This document shows positions 8,780 to 17,530 of a stretch of 64,000 nucleotides of DNA, one piece after another; within the stretch, counting starts at the first letter, position 1; every line of letters begins with the position of its first letter. Origin of the DNA: JAJZAM01 sp027391075 (GTDB lineage: Bacteria > Actinomycetota > Acidimicrobiia > Acidimicrobiales > Palsa-688). The DNA is taken from contig DAHYHI010000106.1 in assembly GCA_027391075.1 (NCBI GenBank), positions 36,907-100,906 of the forward strand, read 5' to 3'. The position numbers and the translations under genes are program-made. The notes below the pieces were generated by a model that was not told the origin of the DNA, did no database searches, and worked only from the letters and a program-made list of their open reading frames with translations.

Positions 8780-9441
8780 GGCTTACGTCGAGATGACAGG
8801 ACTTCGGTCGCCCTCCAGCAGTACCAGGCGGCCACCGACCGGTAGGGGCGGAACTGGTCGCCGAGGTCCTCCAATTCCCTCGGGCTGGGAGCTTCGACCC
8901 CGAAGGCGAGGCCGTATCCTCTGCGCACCCCGAGATCCCCAACAGGCCAGACGTCAAAACGGCGAAGCTGGAACAGAAGGAACATCTGAGCTGTCCACAC
9001 GCCTATGCCTTTAACTTTGCAAAGGTCGGCCACCACGACCTCGTCGGTCATACGCCCAATCCGCCTTGGCTCGAGGTCGACGGTACCATCGAGGACCTTC
9101 TCGGCTAGGTCGCAGATAGATGCCGCTTTCGCATTCGACAGGCCAGCCGAGCGCAGCACGTCGCGCCCAGTTGCGGCGATCGTCTCCGGGCTGACAGCAC
9201 CTTGAAGAGCCGCGTGAAGCCTCGCGTGAATGGCTGAGGCAGCAGACCCGGCAAGCTGCTGGTGGACTATCGAACGTACAAGCGACGCGAAGTGGGAGAT
9301 ACCCGAAGCTTCGAGTTTCATCGGTCCGCAAACAGCGACGAGACCGGCCATAGCAGGACTACGCGAAGCGAGGATCTTGGAGGCTTGCACGTGACTGACA
9401 CGGCGAGCGCCACTAGGGATAACTTGAGCGCTACTCGACAT
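8776..9441 (-). CDS. DNA-3-methyladenine glycosylase II (AlkA-like, HhH-GPD)
   Basis: The 221-residue protein shows the HhH-GPD core of base-excision glycosylases that remove alkylated purines. SIVHQQLAGSAASAI is the conserved helix, CKVKGIGVWTAQMFLLF is the helix-hairpin-helix that grips the DNA backbone, and the catalytic aspartate is Asp169 in VGDLGVRRG. No C-terminal iron-sulfur Cys cluster is present, unlike MutY/Nth, which favours the AlkA branch. It is first in an operon with the flavodoxin-like gene and divergent from the desaturase at 9548. Confidence 0.87.
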   Translation of the reverse strand: MSSSAQVIPSGARRVSHVQASKILASRSPAMAGLVAVCGPMKLEASGISHFASLVRSIVHQQLAGSAASAIHARLHAALQGAVSPETIAATGRDVLRSAGLSNAKAASICDLAEKVLDGTVDLEPRRIGRMTDEVVVADLCKVKGIGVWTAQMFLLFQLRRFDVWPVGDLGVRRGYGLAFGVEAPSPRELEDLGDQFRPYRSVAAWYCWRATEVLSSRRKP

Positions 9442-9547
9442 CTGCAGCTCCTCGCCGTGCTCGTTACCATTCAGTGTACTAGCCGGTCATAGCTGGCAGA
9501 CTGTCTATACAGTCTCGTCCGACTTAGCAGCCCGAGAGAAGGGGTTC

Positions 9548-10501
9548 ATGACCACAGCAGAGTCCGTTCTTGATCCAGTCGAATTGGCCCCCGACGACAC
9601 CTCGGAGCCAAGGTCCAAGACTTGGACTCAACAGATCACACTGACGGTCTTCATAGTCCTGCCTTTCGTTGCAACGGTGCTAGCCGTTCCCCTCACCTGG
9701 ACCCGCGGGCTGGGCTACCGAGATGCCATCATCGCCGGTGTTCTCTATGCGGTCAGCGGCTTGGGTATCACAGTCGGGTACCACCGTTACCTGACCCACC
9801 GGGGTTTCAAGACGAGCCGCCCGGTGCGGATCGGGCTCGCCATAGCCGGTTGCCTTGCCCTGCAGGCCACACCCATCCAGTGGGTGGCCGACCACCGGCG
9901 CCATCACCGCTTCTCCGACAAGCCCGGGGACCCTCACTCCCCGTGGCGCTACGGGGACAGCGCTAAAGCTCTGACCAAAGGCTTCTTTTACTCTCACGTG
10001 GGATGGCTTTACGACTGGGAGACGACGAACGAAAAGCGCTATGCCCCTGACCTCGTCGGAGATCCGGACATGGTGTTCATCTCACGCTTATACATTGCAT
10101 GGGTGGCTCTATCCCTTCTCATAGCCCCCCTCGTCGGAGGGCTGTGGGGATGGTCTTGGAACGCAGCCCTGACAGCGTTCATCTGGGGCAGCCTCGTCCG
10201 CATATTTGTACTGCACCACGTGACTTTCTCTATTAACTCGGTGTGCCACATCACTGGCAGGCGGCCGTTCAAGACCAAGGACCGCAGCCAGAACGTGTGG
10301 TGGCTTTCGATACTTTCCTTCGGGGAGTCCTGGCACAACTTCCATCACGCGGAGCCTTCCTCTGCGCGACATGGCGTGAGGACCTTCGAGGTGGACCTGA
10401 GCGCCGGCCTGATCAAGGCGATGGAGAAGTTCCGCCTGGTGAAAGACGTCCGCTGGCCGGACCGCGCGACGATAGACCGTCGCAGGGCCGTGCCCGCCTG
10501 A
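9548..10501 (+). CDS. Acyl-CoA delta-9 desaturase
   Basis: The 317-residue integral membrane di-iron desaturase has three histidine boxes: HRYLTH (79-84), HRRHH (116-120) and HNFHH (263-267). Two membrane hairpins lie near residues 30-75 and 180-215. The family inserts a cis double bond at carbon 9 of stearoyl- or palmitoyl-CoA using O2 and reduced electron carriers. The ATG follows GAGAAGGGG, a good ribosome site. It converges, with 18 bases between stops, on the methyltransferase that methylates such a double bond, so it plausibly supplies that substrate. Confidence 0.92.
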   Translation: MTTAESVLDPVELAPDDTSEPRSKTWTQQITLTVFIVLPFVATVLAVPLTWTRGLGYRDAIIAGVLYAVSGLGITVGYHRYLTHRGFKTSRPVRIGLAIAGCLALQATPIQWVADHRRHHRFSDKPGDPHSPWRYGDSAKALTKGFFYSHVGWLYDWETTNEKRYAPDLVGDPDMVFISRLYIAWVALSLLIAPLVGGLWGWSWNAALTAFIWGSLVRIFVLHHVTFSINSVCHITGRRPFKTKDRSQNVWWLSILSFGESWHNFHHAEPSSARHGVRTFEVDLSAGLIKAMEKFRLVKDVRWPDRATIDRRRAVPA

Positions 10502-10519
10502 GGCCTTCCGCCGGGATCC

Positions 10520-11794
10520 CTAGACTCGGGTGGGCCTCGAATAGTCGAGACGTCGCAGAGGGAAGCCTGACGAACCGTGTTCGTCGGTCTTGACCGCAAG
10601 CACCTGGTGCAGTTCGATACGGCGCTGGGTGAATCCGAGCCTGGATCCCGCCAAGTACAGTCGCCATACTCTGGCGACTCCCTCACCGACCTCGGCCACG
10701 GCCTTGTCCCAGTTTGCGTCGAGGTTTGCCCCCCAAGCTGCACAAGTTCGGGCGTAGTGCTCGCGGAAATTCTCCTCGTGGCGGACTTCGAGGCCGTTGT
10801 CGTGGATCGCCGACACGATCGCGCCAACTGATTCGAGCTCCCCGTCGGGGAAGACATACCTGTTGATGAAACCGCCGGTTCGGCTTGGAGACGAGTTCAC
10901 AGGGCGGGTTATGCAGTGGTTGAGAAGCCTGCCCTGCGGGCGCAACTTCGCCGCAAGGAAACGGAAGTACGCGGGAAGGCTCTTCGCTCCGATGTGTTCT
11001 GTAAGGCCGATGCTGCTCACTGCGTCGAAGCCCGTTTCGATCACGTTGCGATAATCGTCGTGGCGAATCTGTGCCAGGTCACCAAGGCCTAGCTCGGCAA
11101 TGCGCCGCTGTCCCCACTCCGCCTGCTGACGCGACAGGGTGACGCCTATCACCTTCACACCGTAATGCTGGGCGGCGTGGATTACCATCGTCCCCCAACC
11201 GCAGCCGACGTCGAGGAGACGCTGCCCGGGGGCTAGTCCGAGCTTCCGGCAGACCAGGTCGACCTTCTCCTCCTGGGCCTCCTCAAGGGTCGCGTCGGCA
11301 TTCGGGAACACCGCGCAGGTGTAGGCCATCGTCGGACCGAGCAGCCACTCGTAGAAACGGTTCGACACGTCGTAGTGGTGGCTGATCGCCCGCGAGTCCC
11401 GCGACAAGGAGTGACGCAGACCCCACCACAGACCCGGATGTACTTCTTGGGGGGGCGGCGGGATCGGGCGAAGGACTTTCGGACCGAGACCCCGTAGGAC
11501 TCTCAGCCTGTCGGCCCAGCTGATCTCGCCGATGTGCTCACCTGCGAGCATCATCAAAGCGGTGAAGGCGTCTCCTTCCAAGTCGAGATATCCCGACACG
11601 TAGGCCCGCGCCAAGCCCAGGTCGCTCGGAGCTGTCGCAACGTAGTTCAGCGCCCTCGGATCGCGGATCTTGATAGTGCACAACGCCTCCGGTGGGCCGG
11701 CGACGCTGCCGTCGTAAGACTCTATCGCGAGGGGCATTCCACGACCGACTACGCTGTAGAGCACGTTGGCTATTTGGCTGCGGGATGAGAGCAT
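10520..11794 (-). CDS. tmsB: SAM-dependent fatty-acid methyltransferase (CFA-synthase family, TmsB/BfaB type)
   Basis: The 424-residue protein is a cyclopropane-fatty-acyl-phospholipid synthase homologue. LLDVGCGWGTMVIHAAQHYG is the SAM site, SRAISHHYDVSNRFYEWLLG and MAYTCAVF are typical of the family, and LTEHIGAKS carries the conserved glutamate. In mycobacteria and relatives the member next to an FAD oxidoreductase (Rv3720/Rv3719; tmsB/tmsA or bfaB/bfaA) adds a methylene at C10 of oleoyl phospholipids instead of a cyclopropane ring. The next upstream gene is exactly that oxidoreductase, 38 bases away. The ATG at 11794 is preferred over an upstream start because AAAGGAG lies 8 bases before it. 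Confidence 0.86.
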   Translation of the reverse strand: MLSSRSQIANVLYSVVGRGMPLAIESYDGSVAGPPEALCTIKIRDPRALNYVATAPSDLGLARAYVSGYLDLEGDAFTALMMLAGEHIGEISWADRLRVLRGLGPKVLRPIPPPPQEVHPGLWWGLRHSLSRDSRAISHHYDVSNRFYEWLLGPTMAYTCAVFPNADATLEEAQEEKVDLVCRKLGLAPGQRLLDVGCGWGTMVIHAAQHYGVKVIGVTLSRQQAEWGQRRIAELGLGDLAQIRHDDYRNVIETGFDAVSSIGLTEHIGAKSLPAYFRFLAAKLRPQGRLLNHCITRPVNSSPSRTGGFINRYVFPDGELESVGAIVSAIHDNGLEVRHEENFREHYARTCAAWGANLDANWDKAVAEVGEGVARVWRLYLAGSRLGFTQRRIELHQVLAVKTDEHGSSGFPLRRLDYSRPTRV

Positions 11795-11832
11795 CTCTTC
11801 AGCTCCTTTGTTACGAGGCTCGAACACGGGTG

Positions 11833-13251
11833 TCAACTGCCTTTCACGCACTTAGCGTACAGATCTGTGAGCCGACTGTCAGGGTCGTAGCGACCTTTGA
11901 GAGTTTCGTAGACCGGACCGTTGTAGAGCGCCCAGAAGCGTTCTGGCTCGTAAAAGGCTGTCGAGTAGAGCGACTTACGGCCGTCGAGACGCTCTACTTC
12001 GTCTTCGACCCATCGGTTGTAATAGGCGGGCCCGGCGTCTTTACGCACTGGCACCGAGGACCAAAAGCCGACGTTGACGTAGGTCTTCGACGAGTCCAGC
12101 GGGTACAGGTCCCAGGTAACGGCGGGATCCAGTTGACGTAGAGGGCACAGCCAAACGGGCAGGATTGGAACCTCCCGGGTGAAGCCGTCGAGGAACTCCG
12201 CTAGGCGTTCGACGGGGACCTCGACATCTTGGATGACATTTTCGCGCTCGGGCTGACCCCGGCGGGCGTCAATGCGAGCTTTGATCTTATAGCGCTCCTC
12301 GAATGCCATGATCTTCCAGTAGACGTCGCTGCGAAGGAAGCGCCGACCGGCCAGTCTACGCACGACGGCATTTTGCGCGTAGAACGCCTTCGAGCACCAG
12401 AACCAGTCGGAGTCCCACCGCCACAGGTAGTCCCTGGTGCATAGCCAATCCCTGCTGCGATGCTGTATCGACTTATAGTAGATGTCGTCGCGCGTGTAGT
12501 CGCTGGTCAGGGGGGCTTCGTCGGACCAGGTTCCCACGCTCAGGTAGCACTCGTCCCGGGAGAACACCGTGCCGTCGAGAAAGTCGACCGGCGCCCCCTC
12601 GAAACGCCTCGTCTCGCACAGAACCCCGATCGACTCAGCAACCTCCTCGAAGGAGTCGAATCGAACGTGGCGCAGCCGCACGTATGGGGAGACCGGCTCG
12701 ACCTCGATCCTCGCTCGAAGAGCGTAGCCAAGCGTCCCGTAGCTGTTAGGAAAGCCGTAGAAAAGGTCACTGTGCTCGCCTTCCGGGCGTGCTGTGACCA
12801 CACGGCCGTCGCCGGTCAGCACGTCCATGTCGATCACCGTCTCGTGGGGCATGCCCGAGCGAAATGAGGTGCTTTCTATGCCCAGCCCGCTCAGCGCCCC
12901 GCCGAGGGTTATCGTCTTGAGCTGGGGCACCACCTTCGGCATGACACCGTGAGGCAGGAGGGCATCGACGATGTGCTCGTAAGTTGCCATGCCCCCTACG
13001 TCCGCCCACTGCCCCTGAGGGTCAACGGACAACACAGACCCGAAGGCTGACACGTCGAGGCGGTGAACCTTGCCAGCCGAACGCTGTCTGAAAAGGTTAG
13101 ACGACTTCTTGGCCAGGCGGACCTTCTCCCCTTTCGGCACTGCCCGGTAGGAGCGGGTTAAATTCTCTACCGCCTGCTCGTAATAAGTCGTGGTTCCGCT
13201 CGCCTTGTCAAGGGGGTGTGCCGTGCCGCGCAGTTCCGGGTTCGCCACCAT
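11833..13251 (-). CDS. tmsA: FAD-linked reductase for 10-methylene fatty acids (TmsA/BfaA type)
   Basis: The roughly 472-residue flavoprotein has an FAD_binding_4 domain: FRQRSAGKVHRLDVSAFGSVL, then VGGMATYEHIVDALLPHGVMP and LGGALSGLGIESTSFRSG. The C-terminal half resembles the DHCR24/Rv3719 branch. In the tuberculostearate pathway this enzyme reduces the 10-methylene intermediate to a 10-methyl branch with NADPH. The pairing with the CFA-type methyltransferase is diagnostic. Frame conservation seems to begin around ATG 13251; the upstream 75 codons are arginine-rich and look spurious. No clear ribosome site precedes this ATG, so the transcript may be leaderless or the start slightly off. Confidence 0.84.
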   Translation of the reverse strand: MVANPELRGTAHPLDKASGTTTYYEQAVENLTRSYRAVPKGEKVRLAKKSSNLFRQRSAGKVHRLDVSAFGSVLSVDPQGQWADVGGMATYEHIVDALLPHGVMPKVVPQLKTITLGGALSGLGIESTSFRSGMPHETVIDMDVLTGDGRVVTARPEGEHSDLFYGFPNSYGTLGYALRARIEVEPVSPYVRLRHVRFDSFEEVAESIGVLCETRRFEGAPVDFLDGTVFSRDECYLSVGTWSDEAPLTSDYTRDDIYYKSIQHRSRDWLCTRDYLWRWDSDWFWCSKAFYAQNAVVRRLAGRRFLRSDVYWKIMAFEERYKIKARIDARRGQPERENVIQDVEVPVERLAEFLDGFTREVPILPVWLCPLRQLDPAVTWDLYPLDSSKTYVNVGFWSSVPVRKDAGPAYYNRWVEDEVERLDGRKSLYSTAFYEPERFWALYNGPVYETLKGRYDPDSRLTDLYAKCVKGS

Positions 13252-13404
13252 GACACGCGAGGTTAACCGCCGTAGCCGGCGGCGTCTGCGTCTGCGATCC
13301 AGATGTGACTCAGCGGGAAAGCTAACCAGCCGTCCGGTCAGATTGCAGTCGGACACGTGGCAGTTAAGTCCGATCTTGCGCTCCCCGGGGTAACCTGACC
13401 CGTC

Positions 13405-14211
13405 GTGGACAGCGAAGGCCAAGGCGGCGCAGACACCTACACCCACGGGCACTCCGAAGCTGTGTTGGCAAGCCACCGGTGGCGGACAGCCGCAAACTCG
13501 GCCGCCTACCTCCTAGGCAGGCTGCGCCCGGGGATGTCCCTACTCGACGTGGGTTGCGGGCCTGGGACCTTGACGGCTGACCTGGCGGCGAAGGTGGCGC
13601 CGGGCCCCACGGTGGGTGTAGACCGTGAGCCCACGGTGCTCGACCAGGCCACTTCTGTGGCGTCTTCGGTCCGTTTCGAGGTCGGCGACGTGTACCTTCT
13701 GGGTTTCGCCGACCACAGCTTCGACGTGGTCCACGCCCATCAAGTGCTGCAGCATCTAAGCCGTCCGGTAGCGGCGCTGTCGGAGATGCGCAGAGTCTTG
13801 AGACCCAACGGCCTTCTCGCAGTGAGAGACGCAGTCTACTCTGCGTTCACCTGGTACCCCGACGACGATCGACTCGACCGGTGGCGAAGCGTGTACCAGG
13901 CTGTCTGCGAACGCAACGGCGCCGACAGCGACGCGGGACGCAAGTTGCCGTCCCAGGTACGAGAAGCTGGTTTCACGGATCTCGCCGTTTCGAGCTCAAC
14001 GTGGACGATGGCCGACGAAGCCTCGCGGCAGTTCTGGGGCGGCACGTGGTCCCGTCGATGCGTCGACTCCGGCTTCGCTTCCCAGGCAGTCCGCTACGGC
14101 CTGGCGTCCAGAGGCGACCTGGAGGAGATGGCCCAAGCCTGGTCGCGCTGGGCCGAGACCCCCGAGGGTGTCTTCGTCGTCGTGCACGTCGAGGTCATGG
14201 CAGGCAGGTAA
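13405..14211 (+). CDS. Class I SAM-dependent methyltransferase (UbiE/MenG-like)
   Basis: The 268-residue protein contains the SAM-binding motif I (LLDVGCGPGTLTADLA), an acidic motif near VGVDRE, and HSFDVVHAHQVLQHLSRP (post-I region), followed by MRRVLRPNGLLAVRD. It resembles UbiE/MenG and related small-molecule methyltransferases. Its stop lies five bases before the geranylgeranyl-reductase-like gene, suggesting that both modify an isoprenoid quinone or similar lipid, but the substrate is not shown by the sequence. The start is a GTG. Confidence 0.8.
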   Translation: MDSEGQGGADTYTHGHSEAVLASHRWRTAANSAAYLLGRLRPGMSLLDVGCGPGTLTADLAAKVAPGPTVGVDREPTVLDQATSVASSVRFEVGDVYLLGFADHSFDVVHAHQVLQHLSRPVAALSEMRRVLRPNGLLAVRDAVYSAFTWYPDDDRLDRWRSVYQAVCERNGADSDAGRKLPSQVREAGFTDLAVSSSTWTMADEASRQFWGGTWSRRCVDSGFASQAVRYGLASRGDLEEMAQAWSRWAETPEGVFVVVHVEVMAGR

Positions 14212-14216
14212 GTGGG

Positions 14217-15455
14217 GTGGAGGTGAGCTCGCGCTTCGACGCCGTCGTCGTCGGCGCAGGCCCGGCCGGCGCCTCTGCTGCCATCACAGCAGCTCGCCAC
14301 GGGTTGCGGACGGCCGTCATCGACAAAGCCCGGTTCCCGCGGGACAAGTGCTGCGGGGATGGTCTCACTGCGGCTGCCCTGCGGAGCCTGGAGGCTCTGG
14401 GCCTGGCGCCGGCTTCGGTGCAGTCATGGCAGTCGGCGTCGCGCGCTGTCGTGGCGGCTCCCGGGCTGCGGAGACTTGAGCTGCCGCTGCCCGCCGAAGG
14501 GCTGTTCGCCGTCAGCGCCAGGCGATATCACCTCGACGCAGCCCTGGTGGACCTAGCACGAAAGGCCGGGGCGGCGGTCTTCGAGGGGCAGGCTGTCACA
14601 AGCGTGAAGGGCTCACCCTCTGGTTCGTCGGTCGAAGTGAGAACCGCCTCCGATCTGAGCTTGACAGCTGGCTACGTGCTTGCCGCCGACGGGATGTGGT
14701 CCGCTGTCCGCAAGCTGGTCGGCTCGGACCAGCCCGGCTACCGAGGCGAGTGGGTCGCAGGCCGGGAGTACCTGGCCGGCGCCGGTCCCCTGGCAAGGGA
14801 CCTGTGGGTCTTCTTCGAGCCTGACATGCTACCGGGATACGCCTGGTCCTTCCCGCTGGCCAACGGGCTGGTGAACGTCGGCTACGGAGTTCTGCGTGAC
14901 AGCCAAGCCCACGCGAGCGGCCTGCGCGGCCAGCGCGTGGACTGGACGAGCCGTCCGGGCATAGCTGAGGTTCTGGGGCCGCGCACCGTCCCCGCGGGAC
15001 GGTGGTCCTCGTGGCCCATCCCCACCTACCTGGGGCGCGCACCTCTGTCAGCACTGGGAGGGAGGGTCCTTTTTTGCGGTGACGCAGCCGGATCGTGCGA
15101 TCCGATGACCGGCGAGGGCATCGCCCAGGCGCTTGAGACAGGCGTCCTCGCCGTGAGTTGCATCTCCCGAGCCGGCCCTTGCCGGCCGGACAAGGCGGCC
15201 GGGAGCTACGAGCGCACGCTGCGCTGGGGCATGCAGATAGACCATGGCATGTCGCGCGTGTTCTCGAGCGTACTGGCCCGCCAGGGAGGTCCCGCCAAGG
15301 CGCTGTCGATCATCTCCTGGAGCGACTGGAGCCGATCGAACTTCGCCCGTTGGATGTTCGAGGACTACCCGAGAGCAGTCCTTGCAACCCCTCAGCGCTG
15401 GAGGCCGGGGATGCTAGCCAGGCCAGGCGCTTACCGTGCGACGCCCAACGGGTGA
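14217..15455 (+). CDS. Geranylgeranyl reductase family FAD oxidoreductase
   Basis: The roughly 412-residue flavoprotein has an N-terminal Rossmann FAD motif (VVVGAGPAGASAAITAARHG), the family-specific FPRDKCCGDGLT turn, and C-terminal LFCGDAAGSCDPMTGEGIAQ, the second FAD-binding motif. Homologues saturate isoprenoid double bonds: archaeal lipids, chlorophyll side chain, or menaquinone (MenJ in mycobacteria). The start was set at GTG 14217 (another GTG at 14223 is possible) because the FAD motif follows directly; the longer open frame upstream runs across the methyltransferase gene. It lies five bases downstream of that methyltransferase. Confidence 0.85.
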   Translation: MEVSSRFDAVVVGAGPAGASAAITAARHGLRTAVIDKARFPRDKCCGDGLTAAALRSLEALGLAPASVQSWQSASRAVVAAPGLRRLELPLPAEGLFAVSARRYHLDAALVDLARKAGAAVFEGQAVTSVKGSPSGSSVEVRTASDLSLTAGYVLAADGMWSAVRKLVGSDQPGYRGEWVAGREYLAGAGPLARDLWVFFEPDMLPGYAWSFPLANGLVNVGYGVLRDSQAHASGLRGQRVDWTSRPGIAEVLGPRTVPAGRWSSWPIPTYLGRAPLSALGGRVLFCGDAAGSCDPMTGEGIAQALETGVLAVSCISRAGPCRPDKAAGSYERTLRWGMQIDHGMSRVFSSVLARQGGPAKALSIISWSDWSRSNFARWMFEDYPRAVLATPQRWRPGMLARPGAYRATPNG

Positions 15456-15505
15456 GCCCACCCCCGGTTTGGAAGCGGTCATAGTTCGCCGCTACCGTAT
15501 CCGCC

Positions 15506-16414
15506 GTGACAGAGATAGGTTTCGACGGACGGGTTGCGATCGTTACCGGGGCGGGCGGGGGTCTCGGCCGCCAGCACGCCCTGCTTATGGCCTCCAGAGG
15601 GGCGCGCGTCGTGGTCAACGACGTCGGCGGGTCCGTTCACGGCGAGGGTGCGGACCGCGGGCCGGCACAGAGGGTTGCGGACGAGATAGCACAGGCGGGC
15701 GGCGAGGCGGTCCCCGACACCAACAGCGTCGCCACCGCTGAAGGCGGAAAGGCGATCGTCGACCACGCCCTGGAGGCTTTCGGCCAGGTCGACATCGTCG
15801 TGAACAATGCGGGCATCCTCCGGGACAAGACTTTCCACAACCTCACCCCGGAGCTTCTCGAGCCGGTCCTCGACGTGCACCTGAAAGGAGCGTTCTACGT
15901 CACCCAGCCGGCGTGGGTGAAAATGCGCGAGCAGGGCTACGGCCGTGTCATAAACACGACTTCCCAGTCGGGCGTGCTCGGCAATTTCGGCCAGGCTAAC
16001 TACGGCGCAGCGAAGATGGGGCTGGTGGGCCTCACCCGGGTTCTGGCTCTCGAAGGCGCCAAGTACAACATCAAAGTGAACGCCATAGCGCCTCTAGCCC
16101 GAACGAGGATGACCGAGGACCTGATGGGGGACGCCGTGGAGAAGCTGCGCCCCGAGTTGGTGTCCCCTGTGGTCGCCTGGCTGGCGTCGCAGGAGTGCTC
16201 GGTGAGCGGAGAAGTTTTCACCGTCGCAGCGGGGCGCGTGGCACGATTCTTCGTAGGGATGACGAAGGGCTACTTCAACCCGGATCTCACCGTGGAGGAC
16301 GTAGCCGACCATCTCTCTGAGATACACGACGAGACCGGCTACAGCGTCCCGGCGAGCGCCGGGGAGGAAACCGCTTTCCTGTTCGAGATGATGTCACGCT
16401 TCAACGCCGGCTGA
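15506..16414 (+). CDS. Short-chain dehydrogenase, 3-hydroxyacyl-CoA dehydrogenase type
   Basis: The 302-residue SDR has the TGAGGGLG cofactor motif, NNAG, a catalytic Ser in NTTSQSGVLG, and YGAAK (Tyr and Lys). The loop VVNDVGGSVHGEG is typical of the dehydrogenase domain of peroxisomal multifunctional enzyme 2 / HSD17B4 relatives, which oxidise 3-hydroxyacyl-CoA. A tail of about 50 residues follows the Rossmann core. The start is GTG. The 3' end overlaps the convergent DNA ligase by 21 bases, and an imperfect 24-base tandem duplication crosses the stop codon. Confidence 0.85.
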   Translation: MTEIGFDGRVAIVTGAGGGLGRQHALLMASRGARVVVNDVGGSVHGEGADRGPAQRVADEIAQAGGEAVPDTNSVATAEGGKAIVDHALEAFGQVDIVVNNAGILRDKTFHNLTPELLEPVLDVHLKGAFYVTQPAWVKMREQGYGRVINTTSQSGVLGNFGQANYGAAKMGLVGLTRVLALEGAKYNIKVNAIAPLARTRMTEDLMGDAVEKLRPELVSPVVAWLASQECSVSGEVFTVAAGRVARFFVGMTKGYFNPDLTVEDVADHLSEIHDETGYSVPASAGEETAFLFEMMSRFNAG

Positions 16415-17530
16415 TCCGGCTCCTTCGACGCCGGCCGATCCAGCTCCGAAAACTTCGCTGAGCAGTACCGGGACCGCCACGTCGAGCTGGTCGAAGGTGG
16501 CACTAAAGGGCTCCCGGTCCGGTCGCCAGCGAACGAAGCGGGCGGTGTGGCGGAGCCTGCCCGCCTGGAGCTGCTCGAACTCGGCCTCGACGACGAGATG
16601 CGGGCGCAACGCCTCGAAAGAGAGGTCCTTGCCTGCACTCCACCTGCTCGGCCGGCTCGGCCGTATCCCCATGCGCTCGTCAAGTCCCACCTCTGCGCCT
16701 TCGCGTTCGGGCCCACCGTCGAATGAAGCTGCGACCCACGGGTGTCGGGGTGGGTTGCGGTACCCGGCGAGCTCCTCGACGAGCTTGCGTCTTTGTGCAA
16801 CGGGGAAAGACCCGATCACACCGACGTGATGCAAGTCCGGTCCGTCGTACAGCCCGAGCATCAACGAACCGACCATCGACGTGTCCGACCGATACCATCG
16901 GAACCCGCCGACCACAAAATCTCCCGTCCGACGATGCTTCACTTTGATCATCTCCCGCCTCGCCGGAAAGTACGCCATGTCGGCAGGCTTGGCGACTACG
17001 CCGTCCAGGCCGGCTCCTTCGAAGCGGGAGAACCACTCCCGTGCTACTAGAAGGTTCCTGGTGACCGGCGTCAAGTGAAGCGGCGGCCGGCTGTCCGCGA
17101 AAATCCCCTCAAGTATCTCGCGCCTCAGGTGGAACGGCTCGCCGGTTGTCAGCGTGTCTCCCACTGCAAGGACGTCGAAAGCTACGAAGCTCGCCGGGTG
17201 GGTCTCTGCGAGCGCGGCAACCCGTGAGCTCGCCGGGTGGATCCGCCCCGAGAGGGCTTCGAAGTCGAGTCCCCTAGGACCGGCTATCACGATCTCGCCG
17301 TCTAGAACGCACTTCGTAGCGAGCACTTCGCCCATGTGGGCTGTCAGCTCGGGGAAGTACCTGCTAAGCGAACGGCAGTTGCGGCTCTGCAACTCCACCT
17401 GCGGTCCGTCGCAGAAGGCGATGCAACGAAAGCCGTCCCATTTCGGCTCGTAGAAGAAGTCACCTGGCGGGATCTCCGCGCTGGAGCGGGCGAGCATCGG
17501 CTCGACCGGCGGCGTCAGAGGTAACGTCAC
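16394..17530 (-). CDS. ligC: ATP-dependent DNA ligase (LigC-like)
   Basis: The 378-residue protein has the nucleotidyltransferase motif I EPKWDGFR, in which the lysine becomes adenylated, plus LDGEIVI (motif III), DGVVAKP (motif IV) and MIKVKHRRTGDFVVGGF (motif V), followed by an OB-fold region. Length and layout fit actinobacterial LigC, a repair ligase acting at nicks and gaps; no Ku or LigD gene is in view. The gene starts inside the stop of malQ (4-base overlap). The last residues contain an eight-residue duplication (GAGSAGVE twice) produced by the 24-base DNA repeat at 16400-16447. Confidence 0.9.
   Translation of the reverse strand: MTLPLTPPVEPMLARSSAEIPPGDFFYEPKWDGFRCIAFCDGPQVELQSRNCRSLSRYFPELTAHMGEVLATKCVLDGEIVIAGPRGLDFEALSGRIHPASSRVAALAETHPASFVAFDVLAVGDTLTTGEPFHLRREILEGIFADSRPPLHLTPVTRNLLVAREWFSRFEGAGLDGVVAKPADMAYFPARREMIKVKHRRTGDFVVGGFRWYRSDTSMVGSLMLGLYDGPDLHHVGVIGSFPVAQRRKLVEELAGYRNPPRHPWVAASFDGGPEREGAEVGLDERMGIRPSRPSRWSAGKDLSFEALRPHLVVEAEFEQLQAGRLRHTARFVRWRPDREPFSATFDQLDVAVPVLLSEVFGAGSAGVEGAGSAGVEA
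16400..16447. repeat. Imperfect 24-bp tandem duplication across convergent gene ends
   Basis: Two adjacent 24-base units (16400-16423 and 16424-16447) differ at three positions. The first contains the SDR stop codon; in the ligase they code for two copies of GAGSAGVE. Confidence 0.85.

Noticed and set aside
13252..13476. N-terminal extension of the FAD reductase frame.
   Set aside because: Arg-rich and not typical of the family; it runs into the divergent methyltransferase gene region.
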